In this document: positions 1 through 9,167 of the stretch, piece after piece
Layout of the letters: every line of letters begins with the position of its first letter
Position numbering within the stretch: the stretch's first letter is position 1
Source of the DNA: OM182 bacterium MED-G28
Lineage (GTDB): Bacteria > Pseudomonadota > Gammaproteobacteria > Pseudomonadales > Pseudohongiellaceae
Assembly: GCA_002457215.1 (NCBI GenBank)
Contig: NTJZ01000015.1
Location: 1-64,000 of the forward strand
DNA length: 64,000 bases
Direction: 5' to 3'
The notes under the pieces: generated by a model
Told to the model about the DNA's origin: nothing
Seen by the model: only the letters and a program-made list of their open reading frames with translations
Database searches by the model: none
Position numbers and translations under genes: made by a program

Positions 1-301
1 GACCGAGGCTTGGCTCGCGCAAACAAATTAGCGCTTGCTTATCAATTTTATTGAGCGCATCACCTAGTCCTACTGTGGTGGTAGTCTTGCCTTCGCCAGC
101 AGGGGTTGGCGACATCGCAGTCACAAGAATTAATTTGCCCGACTTATTAGCATCCAACGAACTCAGAAACTGAAAGTCTATCTTTCCTTTGTAATGCCCA
201 TAAGAGTGCAAAGCAGACTCCGCTATTCCAAGTTTTTCTCCAACAATTGAGATATTCTGCAGTTCTGTAGAGCGGGCGATTTCAATGTCTGTCTTGTGCA
301 T
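1..301 (-). CDS. fhs: Formate--tetrahydrofolate ligase, N-terminal part (cut by window edge)
   Basis: Reverse-strand reading frame opens with ATG at 301 and stays open to base 1, giving the first 100 residues. Residues about 62-81 carry the nucleotide-binding loop [19 protein letters not shown], followed by REPSLG, both hallmarks of formate-THF ligase. The enzyme makes 10-formyl-THF from formate, ATP and THF in the cytosol. The rest of the protein lies outside the window. It faces away from the amidotransferase at 505. Context: four GcvT-like folate proteins and PurU lie within the next 57 kb, so this is probably part of C1 handling for the amine catabolism here (inference). Identity is very secure from the loop alone. 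Confidence 0.93.
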   Translation of the reverse strand, partial: MHKTDIEIARSTELQNISIVGEKLGIAESALHSYGHYKGKIDFQFLSSLDANKSGKLILVTAMSPTPAGEGKTTTTVGLGDALNKIDKQALICLREPSLG

Positions 302-504
302 AGCGTTCACTTAATTCCTGTCAATAAACGATGTTTTGCCACCCCTTGTTATTGGCTGAGCATACCCGCTACTTTAGTGATTGAATTCTCGGCCTATAGG
401 GTGAAATTGAACTTTTGGCTGCGTAAAATACACTATTCTTGAGCATTTCAGTATAAGCATTACAATTACTCGACTAACCAAAGGGACCAAAAATTAACTA
501 CGAA

Positions 505-1224
505 ATGAAGATTGGCGTCTTACAAGCTGATACGGTATCGAAAGAATTTCAGGCCGATCATGGCAACTACCCGACGATGTTTGAAAACATGCTGAAATCA
601 GCTGGGAAACAAGTGTTAGGTTCTGCTATTGAAGTTGCCCACTACAATATTATGCAAAGTCAGTTCCCAAAGAAACTGAACGAATGTAACGCCTACATAA
701 TTACAGGTAGTAAAAAAAGCGTTTATGATGACGAGCCATGGATTCATAAGTTTAGGGAATTCTTGGTTGAGCTGAATGATGCAAAGAAAATAGTAATAGG
801 AATATGCTTCGGCCATCAATTAATAGCAGACGCACTCGGTGGCAAAACCGAACTAGCAAAAGTTGGATGGGGGGTTGGGGTTCATCAAAGCACCATCACA
901 AATAAAAAAAAATTCATGAATCCGCCTTTGGATTCTTTTTCTGTAATAGTGAGCCATCAGGACCAAGTAGCAGAGTTGCCTAGTGATGCTGAACGATTAG
1001 CTGCAAGCGAATTCTGCCCGAATGCCATGTTTCAAATCGGACAACACATACTTACTTTTCAAGGGCATCCAGAATTCACCAAAGGCTATTCAAGAGCGCT
1101 GCTAGAGTCGCGCAAGGCCATTATCGGAGACTTAATATACGAGCGGGGCTGCGCAAGTCTCAAAATAGAACTTCATAGTGAAATACTAGCTCAATGGATT
1201 ATTCGATTTATTAATAATGAATAA
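505..1224 (+). CDS. Class I glutamine amidotransferase-like protein
   Basis: 239 residues, GATase1 fold of the GMP-synthase glutaminase type. The nucleophile elbow is GICFGHQ with Cys101, and the catalytic His188/Glu190 lie in QGHPEF; the oxyanion/Gly region TGSKKSVYDD is near 68-76. Stand-alone proteins of this type hydrolyse gamma-glutamyl amides or glutamine. In a polyamine locus it could do the PuuD step (gamma-glutamyl-GABA hydrolysis), but it is not of the PuuD C26 subfamily as far as I can tell, so that role is inference. No strong Shine-Dalgarno precedes ATG 505; this is the first Met and gives a normal N-terminus. It is a single gene, convergent with the cupin gene at 1246. Confidence 0.8.
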   Translation: MKIGVLQADTVSKEFQADHGNYPTMFENMLKSAGKQVLGSAIEVAHYNIMQSQFPKKLNECNAYIITGSKKSVYDDEPWIHKFREFLVELNDAKKIVIGICFGHQLIADALGGKTELAKVGWGVGVHQSTITNKKKFMNPPLDSFSVIVSHQDQVAELPSDAERLAASEFCPNAMFQIGQHILTFQGHPEFTKGYSRALLESRKAIIGDLIYERGCASLKIELHSEILAQWIIRFINNE

Positions 1225-1245
1225 ACTTCTTACTAAGACTAAAAC

Positions 1246-1698
1246 CTATTCTAATCCTGAACCATCAGCAGAATAAATCACCCAGATTTTTGTATAACCT
1301 TCCGTACTCCATTTTCCTGTCCACTCCTTTGGCAGTGTGACAGAGTCCCCTGCGCCCACTGTTACTTCAGAGCCATCAGCAGAAGTCAACGTAACGCTAC
1401 CCGAAAGAAAGTACATAAACTCATCCACACCATATGAATCAGTAATATCAAATGTGGTTTTACCTGAGCTATAAACACCGGAAGCGAATTTACTATCACT
1501 AGAAAGCATTGAGGTTTTATCAATCGTGACGTTGCCGTCTTCATGTGTTTGAGTTAATGCCTCAGAATGTTTAAATAAATCTCCCGCAAGGTTATCGCTA
1601 CTCATTACAAATGGATGAATCACAGTTTGAGCCAACACAATTTGAGTAAAACAAAGGAGTAAGAAAGCACCTATTTTCGTAATCCATTTACTAATCAT
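1246..1698 (-). CDS. Exported small cupin protein
   Basis: 150 residues with a clear Sec signal peptide (lysines near 4-8, hydrophobic 9-22, cleavage after about ALA/Q at 23-24), so periplasmic. The mature part has a single cupin barrel: EFMYFLSGSVTLT, then VGAGDSVTLPKEWTGKW, then the final strands. This is the EutQ/DUF861-type cupin_3 pattern. The usual metal-binding histidines are not evident, so it may not be an enzyme. It starts 12 bases after the SpdH-like oxidoreductase stop and is the last gene of a five-gene minus-strand operon. Both products carry export signals, so they may act together in the periplasm (inference). No substrate can be named. Confidence 0.75.
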   Translation of the reverse strand: MISKWITKIGAFLLLCFTQIVLAQTVIHPFVMSSDNLAGDLFKHSEALTQTHEDGNVTIDKTSMLSSDSKFASGVYSSGKTTFDITDSYGVDEFMYFLSGSVTLTSADGSEVTVGAGDSVTLPKEWTGKWSTEGYTKIWVIYSADGSGLE

Positions 1699-1710
1699 TT
1701 CTAAAAGTTC

Positions 1711-3588
1711 CTAACTTAGTTGTTCGTTAATAGCACGATCTGCTGCATCAATTGCACCATTCACATAGGCATAAGCCTCGGAGTCTGAGTTAGCTATTGA
1801 AATCCTGCCCAGTTGTGCACGGCCCGCAACATGGGGGCCAGTATTTCGATCATAGCCTAATGGTTGCCCGATACCTTCATACTCATAAGCATAACCATGA
1901 GGCCATCGATTTATGGTAATAGCCGCTATTTCACGCTCAGCATCAAACCCATAAGAGCCTAACATTCCATCTAGATGGCTAAATATATTATTTTCAAAAT
2001 CATCATAGCTCATTTCCATCAGCTTCTGTCTACCCGCACGATATTGTTCCTTGGCCGGTAAACCTTGGGTTGTAGGCGCATGCCAGCCTGACAAAAGTAC
2101 TGGCTCATCTGGCCCAGTAGAATAATTATAGCCACCCATACTTACTGGAAAATCGAGAGGAATATGTTTAAAACAAACATCACCAGGCGAATAAATTGAG
2201 TTGAAGCCAGCTTCATTCAAAGCTCGCCAATTGCGCAATGCAATATTACCAATAACCAAAGGTATCTTAGTGGCATTAGCAATCGCTTTTGCCTGAGCTT
2301 CAGGAACTTCGCTACAGATATGCGGAACTATACCATTATAGCAAGCTAGCACGACATGCTTAGCCCTGACCCGATAACCCCTACCTCTATAATAATAAGT
2401 AACATCGACATGATCACCTTGAGGAGTATGCAGCACATCGACAGCGGTGGAATTTAAACGTATTTGTACGTCAGCATCGGGATGATCTAAAGCTGAATAA
2501 TCGACTCGGGCGCGAACCAAGTCTTCCATTGTTGTGCCAGTAACCGAACGCGGAATCAAATCCCTCACTAACGCTCGAGCAAGACCTGCGTTTCCATCTG
2601 GAAAATGGAAAATATAAGGCTCTTCTTCGTCCTCATCACTATCATCATAGAGACCAAGGTGCCGAGTTCCAGGAAACCAGGCTTCGGCAGCCCATAGTGC
2701 AGATTGCGCTTCCCAACCAGTCGCGGTGATTACTAAATAGGTATCCCGCAAGATGTCTAGCACAGCCTCCGGAATATTCGCATGATCTCGTAAAAAATCG
2801 AGATAGCTCATATTGTTCAAAAGCTGAGTTTTTTCTTGAATAGAGCTGCCTTCTAAGTAGTCTTCGCGACTGTTGAGGAGGTTAAGGAACGCTTCTTGAT
2901 CTGTAGTCGCCAAAGGCATTTGACGAACAGCACTCTCTCGCTCCTCTCTACTTGCGCTACCTGCAAGAAACCCACCCATAGGATTAAGAATTAATTTATC
3001 TTCGCCGTAGGTCTTGCTGTCAAAATAAATTCCGGCACGTAGCTTGCGTTGATCAAAATAGTTTCTATCATAGTAGTCATAGAATCGCTCTGTTTGAATC
3101 GAAACATCTCGCAACAATTGCTTAGCAACTTGTGAATATTTCCCAGGCTCTTCAAAACTCTGACTTCCACCATAGCCAATAAGTTTTTTACCATCAACAT
3201 CAAATTCGTTCCGTTTTGCATGACCACCGAAGTCATCATGATTATCTAACACTAATATCTTGCTGTTAATTTCACCTTCATTTCGATCACGAAAAAATTT
3301 TGCAGCGGACAGTCCAGAGAGCCCTCCGCCTACAACAACTAAATCATAGATTCCTCCAGTCTGTTCTCTAGGTCTCTGAAATCGCTGCCCTGAACGTGCC
3401 ACCGCATGTGCTACCTCGAAAGAGCCTGCGTGACTTCCACGCATTCCAGTGAATCCTGGTGGATAGTATTCCCCCCGACTTGCTGCTTGGGCGAACAAAT
3501 CCAGAGGAGCTAAACTGCTTCCAGCAGCCATACTGATTGCAAAACCATTTAAGAAATCACGCCGTTTGAGTTTTATTTTCTTACTCAT
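1711..3588 (-). CDS. spdH: Tat-exported FAD-dependent oxidoreductase, spermidine dehydrogenase-like
   Basis: 625 residues, close to the roughly 620 of Pseudomonas SpdH. The N-terminus has a twin-arginine-type signal (KLKRRDFLNGFAIS at 7-20, then a small-residue hydrophobic stretch and FAQAA near 32-36), placing it in the periplasm. The FAD dinucleotide fold starts at YDLVVVGGGLSGLSA (81-95), followed by the family-typical DNHDDFGGHAKRNEF (115-129). SpdH oxidatively cleaves spermidine to 1,3-diaminopropane and 4-aminobutanal. It is encoded between a class III aminotransferase (87-base gap) and the exported cupin, below purU and puuB. The family also contains related NAD(P)/FAD proteins of unknown substrate, so SpdH is a likely rather than a certain name. 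Confidence 0.72.
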   Translation of the reverse strand: MSKKIKLKRRDFLNGFAISMAAGSSLAPLDLFAQAASRGEYYPPGFTGMRGSHAGSFEVAHAVARSGQRFQRPREQTGGIYDLVVVGGGLSGLSAAKFFRDRNEGEINSKILVLDNHDDFGGHAKRNEFDVDGKKLIGYGGSQSFEEPGKYSQVAKQLLRDVSIQTERFYDYYDRNYFDQRKLRAGIYFDSKTYGEDKLILNPMGGFLAGSASREERESAVRQMPLATTDQEAFLNLLNSREDYLEGSSIQEKTQLLNNMSYLDFLRDHANIPEAVLDILRDTYLVITATGWEAQSALWAAEAWFPGTRHLGLYDDSDEDEEEPYIFHFPDGNAGLARALVRDLIPRSVTGTTMEDLVRARVDYSALDHPDADVQIRLNSTAVDVLHTPQGDHVDVTYYYRGRGYRVRAKHVVLACYNGIVPHICSEVPEAQAKAIANATKIPLVIGNIALRNWRALNEAGFNSIYSPGDVCFKHIPLDFPVSMGGYNYSTGPDEPVLLSGWHAPTTQGLPAKEQYRAGRQKLMEMSYDDFENNIFSHLDGMLGSYGFDAEREIAAITINRWPHGYAYEYEGIGQPLGYDRNTGPHVAGRAQLGRISIANSDSEAYAYVNGAIDAADRAINEQLS

Positions 3589-3676
3589 GAAGTGCTGGCT
3601 CCACTAAATCATAATAATTTGAGATTTAACTAAAAGATTATGCAAAACACTCTATCTAGATGACTTTCAAATACTT

Positions 3677-5098
3677 TTAGAATCCTACTACGCCGCTTGG
3701 GATTGCCGGATAGTTTCCTACAAGGCAATCGCCGTTGATCACCGCTTTTTCAATACTATGAATTGCTTGCTCCATTATATCCAAGCCGCGCAAGAAAACT
3801 TCTTTATCCATTGTTAGTGCCGGATATAGCCGGACTGTTGGCTCCGAGTCACAAATAGCCCAAACTCCATTTGCAAGCATTTCATTGCGTACCGTACGGG
3901 CAATACTGACGTCAACATTATCATCGCCATTATTCTCAATTCCACAGAATGCGACTCCTATTAACAAACCCAAACTGCGGACTTGACTAACGATAGCGTA
4001 CCTCGATGGCCAATTAGCCATGCGCGCTTCCGCCAGCTTTGCCAACGAATTCGCGTATTCAACAACATTGTCACGCTCATAGATCTCCAAAGTCTTTAGA
4101 CCCGCCGCACAACCACCAGGAGTGCCTGCGAATGTGCTACCACTTGTCGCGCGAGGATTATCACCGAGAATTTCGTCACGTGCAGCTATGCCAGCGCAAG
4201 GCTCAATACCCCCGGACAAATTTTTGCCAACCACAAGAATATCCGGCTCCAAGTCATAATGATTCACACCCCATAAACGGCCGGTCCTGCCTAGCCCTGT
4301 TAGCACCTCATCTGCGATCATCAACCAATCATATTCGTTGCAAATCCTTCGAATTCCTTGAACGAACTCCTTAGTCGGAATCCAGTTACCCCCTTCAGCA
4401 AGGCCGGGCTCGATTAAGACGGCGGCGATATTTTCCGCAGGCACTAGAAATTCAGGAATATGGGCTTCTAAATACCAAAGACAATAGTCAACATACTGAT
4501 CTTCAGTCATTCCTGCAGGAATACCATCAGAGTATGGATATGGTGCTTTTATCACGCCGCCTGCCCAGGCTTCCATGTAGAGATTGTTATGACTAGAATA
4601 GGCACTAATGACTTTGGTTCCCAAGCCTTCCCCGTGGTAAGAGGAGGTAAAACTAATAATGTGGCGGCGCTGCTTATAACACAATGCTAGGTGGACGGCC
4701 GCCTCTGCCGCCTCAGTACCGGAAACTTCAAATGAAAACCGAGGCAGTTGTTTGCCGGGCATAATATCGGCGAGTTTTTCGGCCAATTCAAAGCGTAATG
4801 GATGCTCCCAATGATAACCATAACGTTTATGCGCAGCATGAACAGCGTCAATTATCTCTGGATGACAATTTCCTAAAGGGTTTGTTGCCCATCCATTTTG
4901 GAAATCGATATATTTATTTTCATCCAAATCCCAAACAAAATCTCCTTCTGCCTTATTTACAACAAGTTGTATTGGTACAAGATGATTGCTTGATTCAGCT
5001 TTTGCTTTCAATTTTTTATAGCGCAAACCGCCACGAAAATACTTCATACTAGCTTTCAACAGCGAGTTTGTTTTATTACCTGTTTTTTTAGTTTTCAT
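3677..5098 (-). CDS. Class III PLP aminotransferase (GSA-aminomutase-like)
   Basis: 473 residues, fold type I. The PLP Asp is D263 in MIADEVLTGLG and the Schiff-base lysine is K292 in VVGKNLSGG. The phosphate/Gly region is SGTEAAEAAV near 126-134. The N-terminal 45 residues are basic. The layout resembles glutamate-1-semialdehyde aminomutase and related omega-aminotransferases, but the locus argues for an amine or omega-amino acid substrate rather than heme synthesis (inference). It begins 2 bases after the purU stop, so the two are translationally linked, and it is followed by the SpdH-like gene. It could take a diaminopropane or aminoaldehyde product; the substrate cannot be read from sequence. 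Confidence 0.85.
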   Translation of the reverse strand: MKTKKTGNKTNSLLKASMKYFRGGLRYKKLKAKAESSNHLVPIQLVVNKAEGDFVWDLDENKYIDFQNGWATNPLGNCHPEIIDAVHAAHKRYGYHWEHPLRFELAEKLADIMPGKQLPRFSFEVSGTEAAEAAVHLALCYKQRRHIISFTSSYHGEGLGTKVISAYSSHNNLYMEAWAGGVIKAPYPYSDGIPAGMTEDQYVDYCLWYLEAHIPEFLVPAENIAAVLIEPGLAEGGNWIPTKEFVQGIRRICNEYDWLMIADEVLTGLGRTGRLWGVNHYDLEPDILVVGKNLSGGIEPCAGIAARDEILGDNPRATSGSTFAGTPGGCAAGLKTLEIYERDNVVEYANSLAKLAEARMANWPSRYAIVSQVRSLGLLIGVAFCGIENNGDDNVDVSIARTVRNEMLANGVWAICDSEPTVRLYPALTMDKEVFLRGLDIMEQAIHSIEKAVINGDCLVGNYPAIPSGVVGF

Positions 5099-5100
5099 TA

Positions 5101-5964
5101 TTAATCAAATACTACAGTTTTGTGCCCATGAATTAGAACTCGGTCTTCAAGGTGATTGCGCAAAGCGCGAGCTAGAACGGCCTTCTCGACATCTCTACCG
5201 AGCCGCACTAGGTCTTCTTTATGATGACGATGGCCTACTCTTATCACATCCTGCTCAATTATAGGCCCTTCGTCCAAATCACCAGTAACATAGTGGCTCG
5301 TTGCACCAACTAACTTTACGCCACGCTCATAGGCTTTCTGATAAGGATTAGCTCCTATAAAAGATGGAAGAAAGCTGTGGTGAATATTAATCATTCTACC
5401 CATATATTTTTCACACATATCGCTAGGAATAATTTGCATGAATCTCGCTAGCACTATCGTATCGGCTTCATGCTGGTCAATAATATTCGCCATTTCATTA
5501 AACGCTGGACGCTTGTTCGATTTTTCAACCGGCACAAAATAAAATGGAATTTCATGCCACTCCACCATTGAACGAAGATTTTCATGATTCGAAATCACAC
5601 AACTAATCTCACAATCTAATTCTTCGCTATGCCAACGGTGCAGGATATCTGCAAGACAATGAGACGCATGACTGGCTAATAATACAACTTTCTGACGCTG
5701 ACTCGTATCCCGCAAATACCAATGCATAGAGTATTTTTCAGCAACCAGAGCAAATGCATTTCGAAACTCGTCGAGACTGACATCCAATGAATCTTTCTTT
5801 ATTGCATTACGCATGAAAAATTGTTTGGTTTCAGAGTCGGCAAAATAATTTGATTCCAGCAACCACCCTTGCTTCTCCGAAATAAACTGGCTCACCGCAG
5901 CAACAATCCCGACTTGATCCGGGCAAGAAGTTACCAGCCTTACGATTTTTTCTTGATTATCCAT
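5101..5964 (-). CDS. purU: Formyltetrahydrofolate deformylase
   Basis: 287 residues, the usual PurU length. N-terminal ACT domain (about 8-85, starting VRLVTSCPDQVGIVAAV) is followed by the formyl transferase-type domain from about 92. Catalytic residues are in INIHHSFLP (Asn193, His195) and in GDLDEGPII (Asp231). It hydrolyses 10-formyl-THF to formate and THF. It lies 57 bases below a PuuB-like oxidase and 2 bases above a class III aminotransferase. Placement inside an amine-degradation operon suggests it unloads methyl-derived C1 units as formate and regenerates THF for the GcvT-like proteins (inference). Family identity is secure. Confidence 0.92.
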   Translation of the reverse strand: MDNQEKIVRLVTSCPDQVGIVAAVSQFISEKQGWLLESNYFADSETKQFFMRNAIKKDSLDVSLDEFRNAFALVAEKYSMHWYLRDTSQRQKVVLLASHASHCLADILHRWHSEELDCEISCVISNHENLRSMVEWHEIPFYFVPVEKSNKRPAFNEMANIIDQHEADTIVLARFMQIIPSDMCEKYMGRMINIHHSFLPSFIGANPYQKAYERGVKLVGATSHYVTGDLDEGPIIEQDVIRVGHRHHKEDLVRLGRDVEKAVLARALRNHLEDRVLIHGHKTVVFD

Positions 5965-6021
5965 TATCCATAATCCCTGCTACCTCTAACCAAATTTCAT
6001 CCTAAGATTTGTAAGTGACTC

Positions 6022-7335
6022 CTACCTCAGGTCCAATAGACGGTAATACATCATGCCGAGAGCAACTAAGTAATTGCCGAGCTTATTGCCTAACGGCATC
6101 GGTACGTGCTTCATCCGCTCAAAAAGGTCCATTCGCTCGAAGGTCCCTGCCACCGCTTCAGCCATTATTTCGCTAGCCATATGAGTCACGTTAACTCCGT
6201 GCCCACAATAACCTACCGAATAAAATACATTCTTACTTGCACGACCAATTAAAGGAACACGGCTTACGACCATTCCAATTTTGCCGCCCCATTCATATTC
6301 GATACTTTTGCCCATAAGTTCTGGATAGAGTTTCAACATCCGCGGCAACAGCGTAGCTTTTATGCTTAGAGGCTCTCTGCCAGTGTAGTTACAGAGCCCG
6401 CCAAACAACATACGCTTGTCCGCTGACAGTCTGTAATAGTCTACAATCTCATTCATGTCGCATACTGCGAGATCTAATGGATTAATTCGGCTTACTTCAT
6501 CTTCGTCAAGAGGCTCGGTTGCTATGATAAAAGTAGTTGCAGGAAACAAAAGTTTATTGAGTTTCTTTTGTTCTAATTCGTTATAGGCATTCCCAGCCAA
6601 GATGACAAAATCCGCTATCACCTGACCTGTTTGGGTTTTTACCCAAGGCTTTTCGCCATGTTCAATCGAAATGACTGCAGAATTCTCGAATATGCTAACA
6701 CCAATTTCGGAAGCAGCTTTCGCCTCTCCTAAACATAGGTTTAGTGGATGCAAATGGCCATTGCGATTATTAATAAGCCCGCCTATATATGCCTCTGTTC
6801 CCATTACCTCATTGATTTCTTGCCCCTCAACCATTCGATATTTTTCTGCGAGATCACTATTCGCTAGTTTTTCAAACGATTCCTTCAGTTCCCTAAGCTG
6901 GCGTTTCTTAAAAGCAACATCTATGTAGCCATACTTAAGATCACAATCGATACTATATTTTTTAATACGCTCTTCTATAATTTCATGCCCACGATAAGCC
7001 ATGTCATTGAGTATTTTCTCTGCTGCTCCGCCATGAAGCCTTTCCAGTTTCGCTCTACCGGTATAACCGGCAATCAGCTGCCCACCATTGCGGCCAGATG
7101 CACCCCATCCGATTCGATGTTGTTCCAACAAAGCAACAGAGTACCCGCGCTCAGCTAACGTAAGCGCCGTTGATATTCCAGTAAAGCCTCCACCAATGAC
7201 ACAAACATCAGCTCGCTGCTCACCCTGCAATTGAGGAAAACGTATCTCCTGATTTACAGTTGCTGTGTAATAGGATTCGCAATGAGCTAAAGCTTCATTA
7301 GCGCCCTTGTCATTGGCTTTTATAAAACTTGTCAT
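6022..7335 (-). CDS. puuB: PuuB-like FAD-dependent amine oxidase (copy 1)
   Basis: 437 residues, DAO/GlyOx-type flavoprotein. The FAD fold is at ADVCVIGGGFTGIST (42-56), with the family motif GWGASGRNGGQL at 76-87 and a C-terminal second FAD contact YSVGYCGHGVN. PuuB oxidises gamma-glutamylputrescine to the aminoaldehyde with H2O2. This is the first gene of a minus-strand operon with purU, an aminotransferase, SpdH-like and cupin genes, and is divergent from the TetR-GNAT regulator at 7514. Two further PuuB-like genes lie in the window (12406 and 32112). They differ widely in sequence, so they probably act on different gamma-glutamyl or N-alkyl amines. The exact substrate is uncertain. Confidence 0.8.
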   Translation of the reverse strand: MTSFIKANDKGANEALAHCESYYTATVNQEIRFPQLQGEQRADVCVIGGGFTGISTALTLAERGYSVALLEQHRIGWGASGRNGGQLIAGYTGRAKLERLHGGAAEKILNDMAYRGHEIIEERIKKYSIDCDLKYGYIDVAFKKRQLRELKESFEKLANSDLAEKYRMVEGQEINEVMGTEAYIGGLINNRNGHLHPLNLCLGEAKAASEIGVSIFENSAVISIEHGEKPWVKTQTGQVIADFVILAGNAYNELEQKKLNKLLFPATTFIIATEPLDEDEVSRINPLDLAVCDMNEIVDYYRLSADKRMLFGGLCNYTGREPLSIKATLLPRMLKLYPELMGKSIEYEWGGKIGMVVSRVPLIGRASKNVFYSVGYCGHGVNVTHMASEIMAEAVAGTFERMDLFERMKHVPMPLGNKLGNYLVALGMMYYRLLDLR

Positions 7336-7513
7336 GTGTTAATCGCTGTTTGCTAATGAGACTACTAAACATTTATTGACAATCTAGTAATTTCAGAAAC
7401 ATCTATTTGTTATTCTGAGCCGCTTGCTATGGTTCGAATTCAGGGTCATTATACGTCTATATAGCGCATTAAACAGATATATAAATACCTTACTTATAGA
7501 GCAATAACCCGAC
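7336..7513. promoter_or_regulatory. Divergent intergenic region between puuB copy 1 and the TetR-GNAT gene
   Basis: 178 bases between two divergent starts. On the minus strand a TATAAT hexamer (plus-strand ATTATA, 7448-7453) could be a -10 box for puuB; the -35 match is poor. The palindrome CTATATAG follows immediately. A TTGACA (7376-7381) exists on the plus strand without a convincing -10 at 16-18 bases. No long inverted repeat like that at 21.4 kb is seen. Confidence 0.3.
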
Positions 7514-8623
7514 ATGGCAAGCGCTAAACAAGATATACAACAGAAAAGTCGCAGCCTATTGATCGAAGCCACCATAACGGCTATCGCCGAGTTTGGACTC
7601 TCTCAACTAACTCTAGCGAAGATCAGCAGCATTGCAGGATTGACCGCGGGAACGGTAAATTTTCATTTCGATAGCAAAGAAGCATTGCTGTTGGAAACAC
7701 TAAATTTTGTTTCTGAAGAATTCGACCAAAGTCTAGCCTCCGCTCTTAAGAAGAGCGGAGCGGATCCTGCCAAAAGGTTAGAAGGTATTATCAATGCTTC
7801 GTTCGATCCGGAAATTACTGAACATCGCAAAGTTGCTGTGTGGCACGCTTTTGACTCTGAAAGTCATACTAGAAAAGACTACCAATCAATATGCGGCAAT
7901 CGAGATAGGAAGAACTTTAAACTCTTGCTCAATCTTTGCGAGCAGATCATCGCAGAGGGCAACAAGGGAGAAGAGATAAACGCGCGAGCTATAGCCAATG
8001 CCGTAACTGGCTTAACAGATGAATTATGGAAAGAGATATTATTCGAAGGTGAAGATTATGACCGCGAAGATGCCAAACAAATTTGCATGAGCTTTCTTGC
8101 CAGCGTATTTCCTTGGGGTTTTGATATGCCAATCGAGGCAGCTGAAAATACGGCTGTCAGTGCAGGAGCTATCAGTATAATCAAGGCGAATGACAAAAAC
8201 CTTAATGCAGCAGCTAAATTATTCGATCTTTATCGTCAGTTTTATGAAGAGAGGCCTGATTTAACCCTTGCAAGAAACTTTCTTCAAAAACGAATACAGG
8301 AAAAAAGCTCCGTCATTTATCTTGCTGTAGATTCTGACAAGAGGGCGATAGGTTTCATGCAGTTGTATCCTCTATTCTGCAGTGTGGCAGCGACGCCAAT
8401 CTGGGTTCTGTATGATTTGTATGTCGAACCTTTCTCCAGGCGACAGGGCGTCGGCAAGTTACTAATGAATCAAGCGAGGAAATTAGCAAAAAGTAATGGC
8501 GCTTCCCGCATTGATCTGGAAACGGCAGTCGACAATACCAATGCACAGGCGCTTTATGAATCTCTTGGCTATGAAAAAGAGGTAGAGTTTTTTAAATACT
8601 CACTTCTACTAGACGACCATTAG
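7514..8623 (+). CDS. TetR/BetI-type regulator fused to a GNAT acetyltransferase
   Basis: 369 residues in one uninterrupted frame. Residues about 1-205 are a TetR-family repressor of BetI type: helix-turn-helix around 33-55 (LAKISSIAGLTAGTVNFHFDS) and a long helical ligand domain including KVAVWHAFDSE. Residues about 217-369 form a complete GNAT N-acetyltransferase: acetyl-CoA loop RRQGVGKLL (309-317) and the C-terminal motif NAQALYESLGYE (343-354). BetI-type proteins sense choline-like or amine ligands, and GNAT enzymes of this size acetylate amines, including polyamines, or proteins. The gene is divergent from puuB copy 1, a likely target (inference). A 168-residue orphan follows 28 bases later. 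The fused architecture is unusual; see findings. Confidence 0.85.
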   Translation: MASAKQDIQQKSRSLLIEATITAIAEFGLSQLTLAKISSIAGLTAGTVNFHFDSKEALLLETLNFVSEEFDQSLASALKKSGADPAKRLEGIINASFDPEITEHRKVAVWHAFDSESHTRKDYQSICGNRDRKNFKLLLNLCEQIIAEGNKGEEINARAIANAVTGLTDELWKEILFEGEDYDREDAKQICMSFLASVFPWGFDMPIEAAENTAVSAGAISIIKANDKNLNAAAKLFDLYRQFYEERPDLTLARNFLQKRIQEKSSVIYLAVDSDKRAIGFMQLYPLFCSVAATPIWVLYDLYVEPFSRRQGVGKLLMNQARKLAKSNGASRIDLETAVDNTNAQALYESLGYEKEVEFFKYSLLLDDH

Positions 8624-8651
8624 AATAATCGATATCGAGAAATTTAATTAC

Positions 8652-9158
8652 ATGCAAAGCACGCAACAATCCAGCGTTACTGTGGGCATTGAAGATCTTA
8701 TAAATAACGTCGTTCAGCTTATTTACGATTATTTGCTCGGCCGAGAGCCTAAAAATAATCTGCAGCATTTCGATAGATTAAAAACCGGAGAAATACAGTC
8801 AGTTGCATCTATACCTCGAGATGATAACAAACACATTGAAGTTTTATTGTCATTAAACCAGAGTGAATTTGTTGGAGTATTAAATTTTAAAGTATTCCAA
8901 CAATTCGTTGCCCATTTAGTAAATTTGCTCACAAATACACAAACAAGCAATCAAACGCTTCCCATTCGAGAAGAAGCTGCTGGCCAACGCTTTTTGATAA
9001 GCATACCGGCAGCACTAGAAATTCAGCAGCAACTCAATGTACTTATGCTGGGGTTTGATCTAAAAGAAGAAAATCAAATCCACATTGAATTATTATTTTT
9101 CGAACCCTCTCAATTCAATGGAGTCATTAAAAACTTAAATCGTGCTATTGACCAATAG
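8652..9158 (+). CDS. Hypothetical protein linked to the TetR-GNAT gene
   Basis: 168 residues, not recognised. No signal peptide or membrane helix. The sequence alternates amphipathic helices (about 12-30, 75-100) and short strands, with a Gln/Asn-rich middle (NTQTSNQTLPIREEAAGQ near 100-117). It starts 28 bases after the fusion regulator on the same strand and is likely co-transcribed, so it may belong to that regulatory circuit. Codon use looks similar to its neighbours. It is convergent with speB (9-base gap). No function is proposed. Confidence 0.65.
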   Translation: MQSTQQSSVTVGIEDLINNVVQLIYDYLLGREPKNNLQHFDRLKTGEIQSVASIPRDDNKHIEVLLSLNQSEFVGVLNFKVFQQFVAHLVNLLTNTQTSNQTLPIREEAAGQRFLISIPAALEIQQQLNVLMLGFDLKEENQIHIELLFFEPSQFNGVIKNLNRAIDQ

Positions 9159-9167
9159 GCGGCCCAA

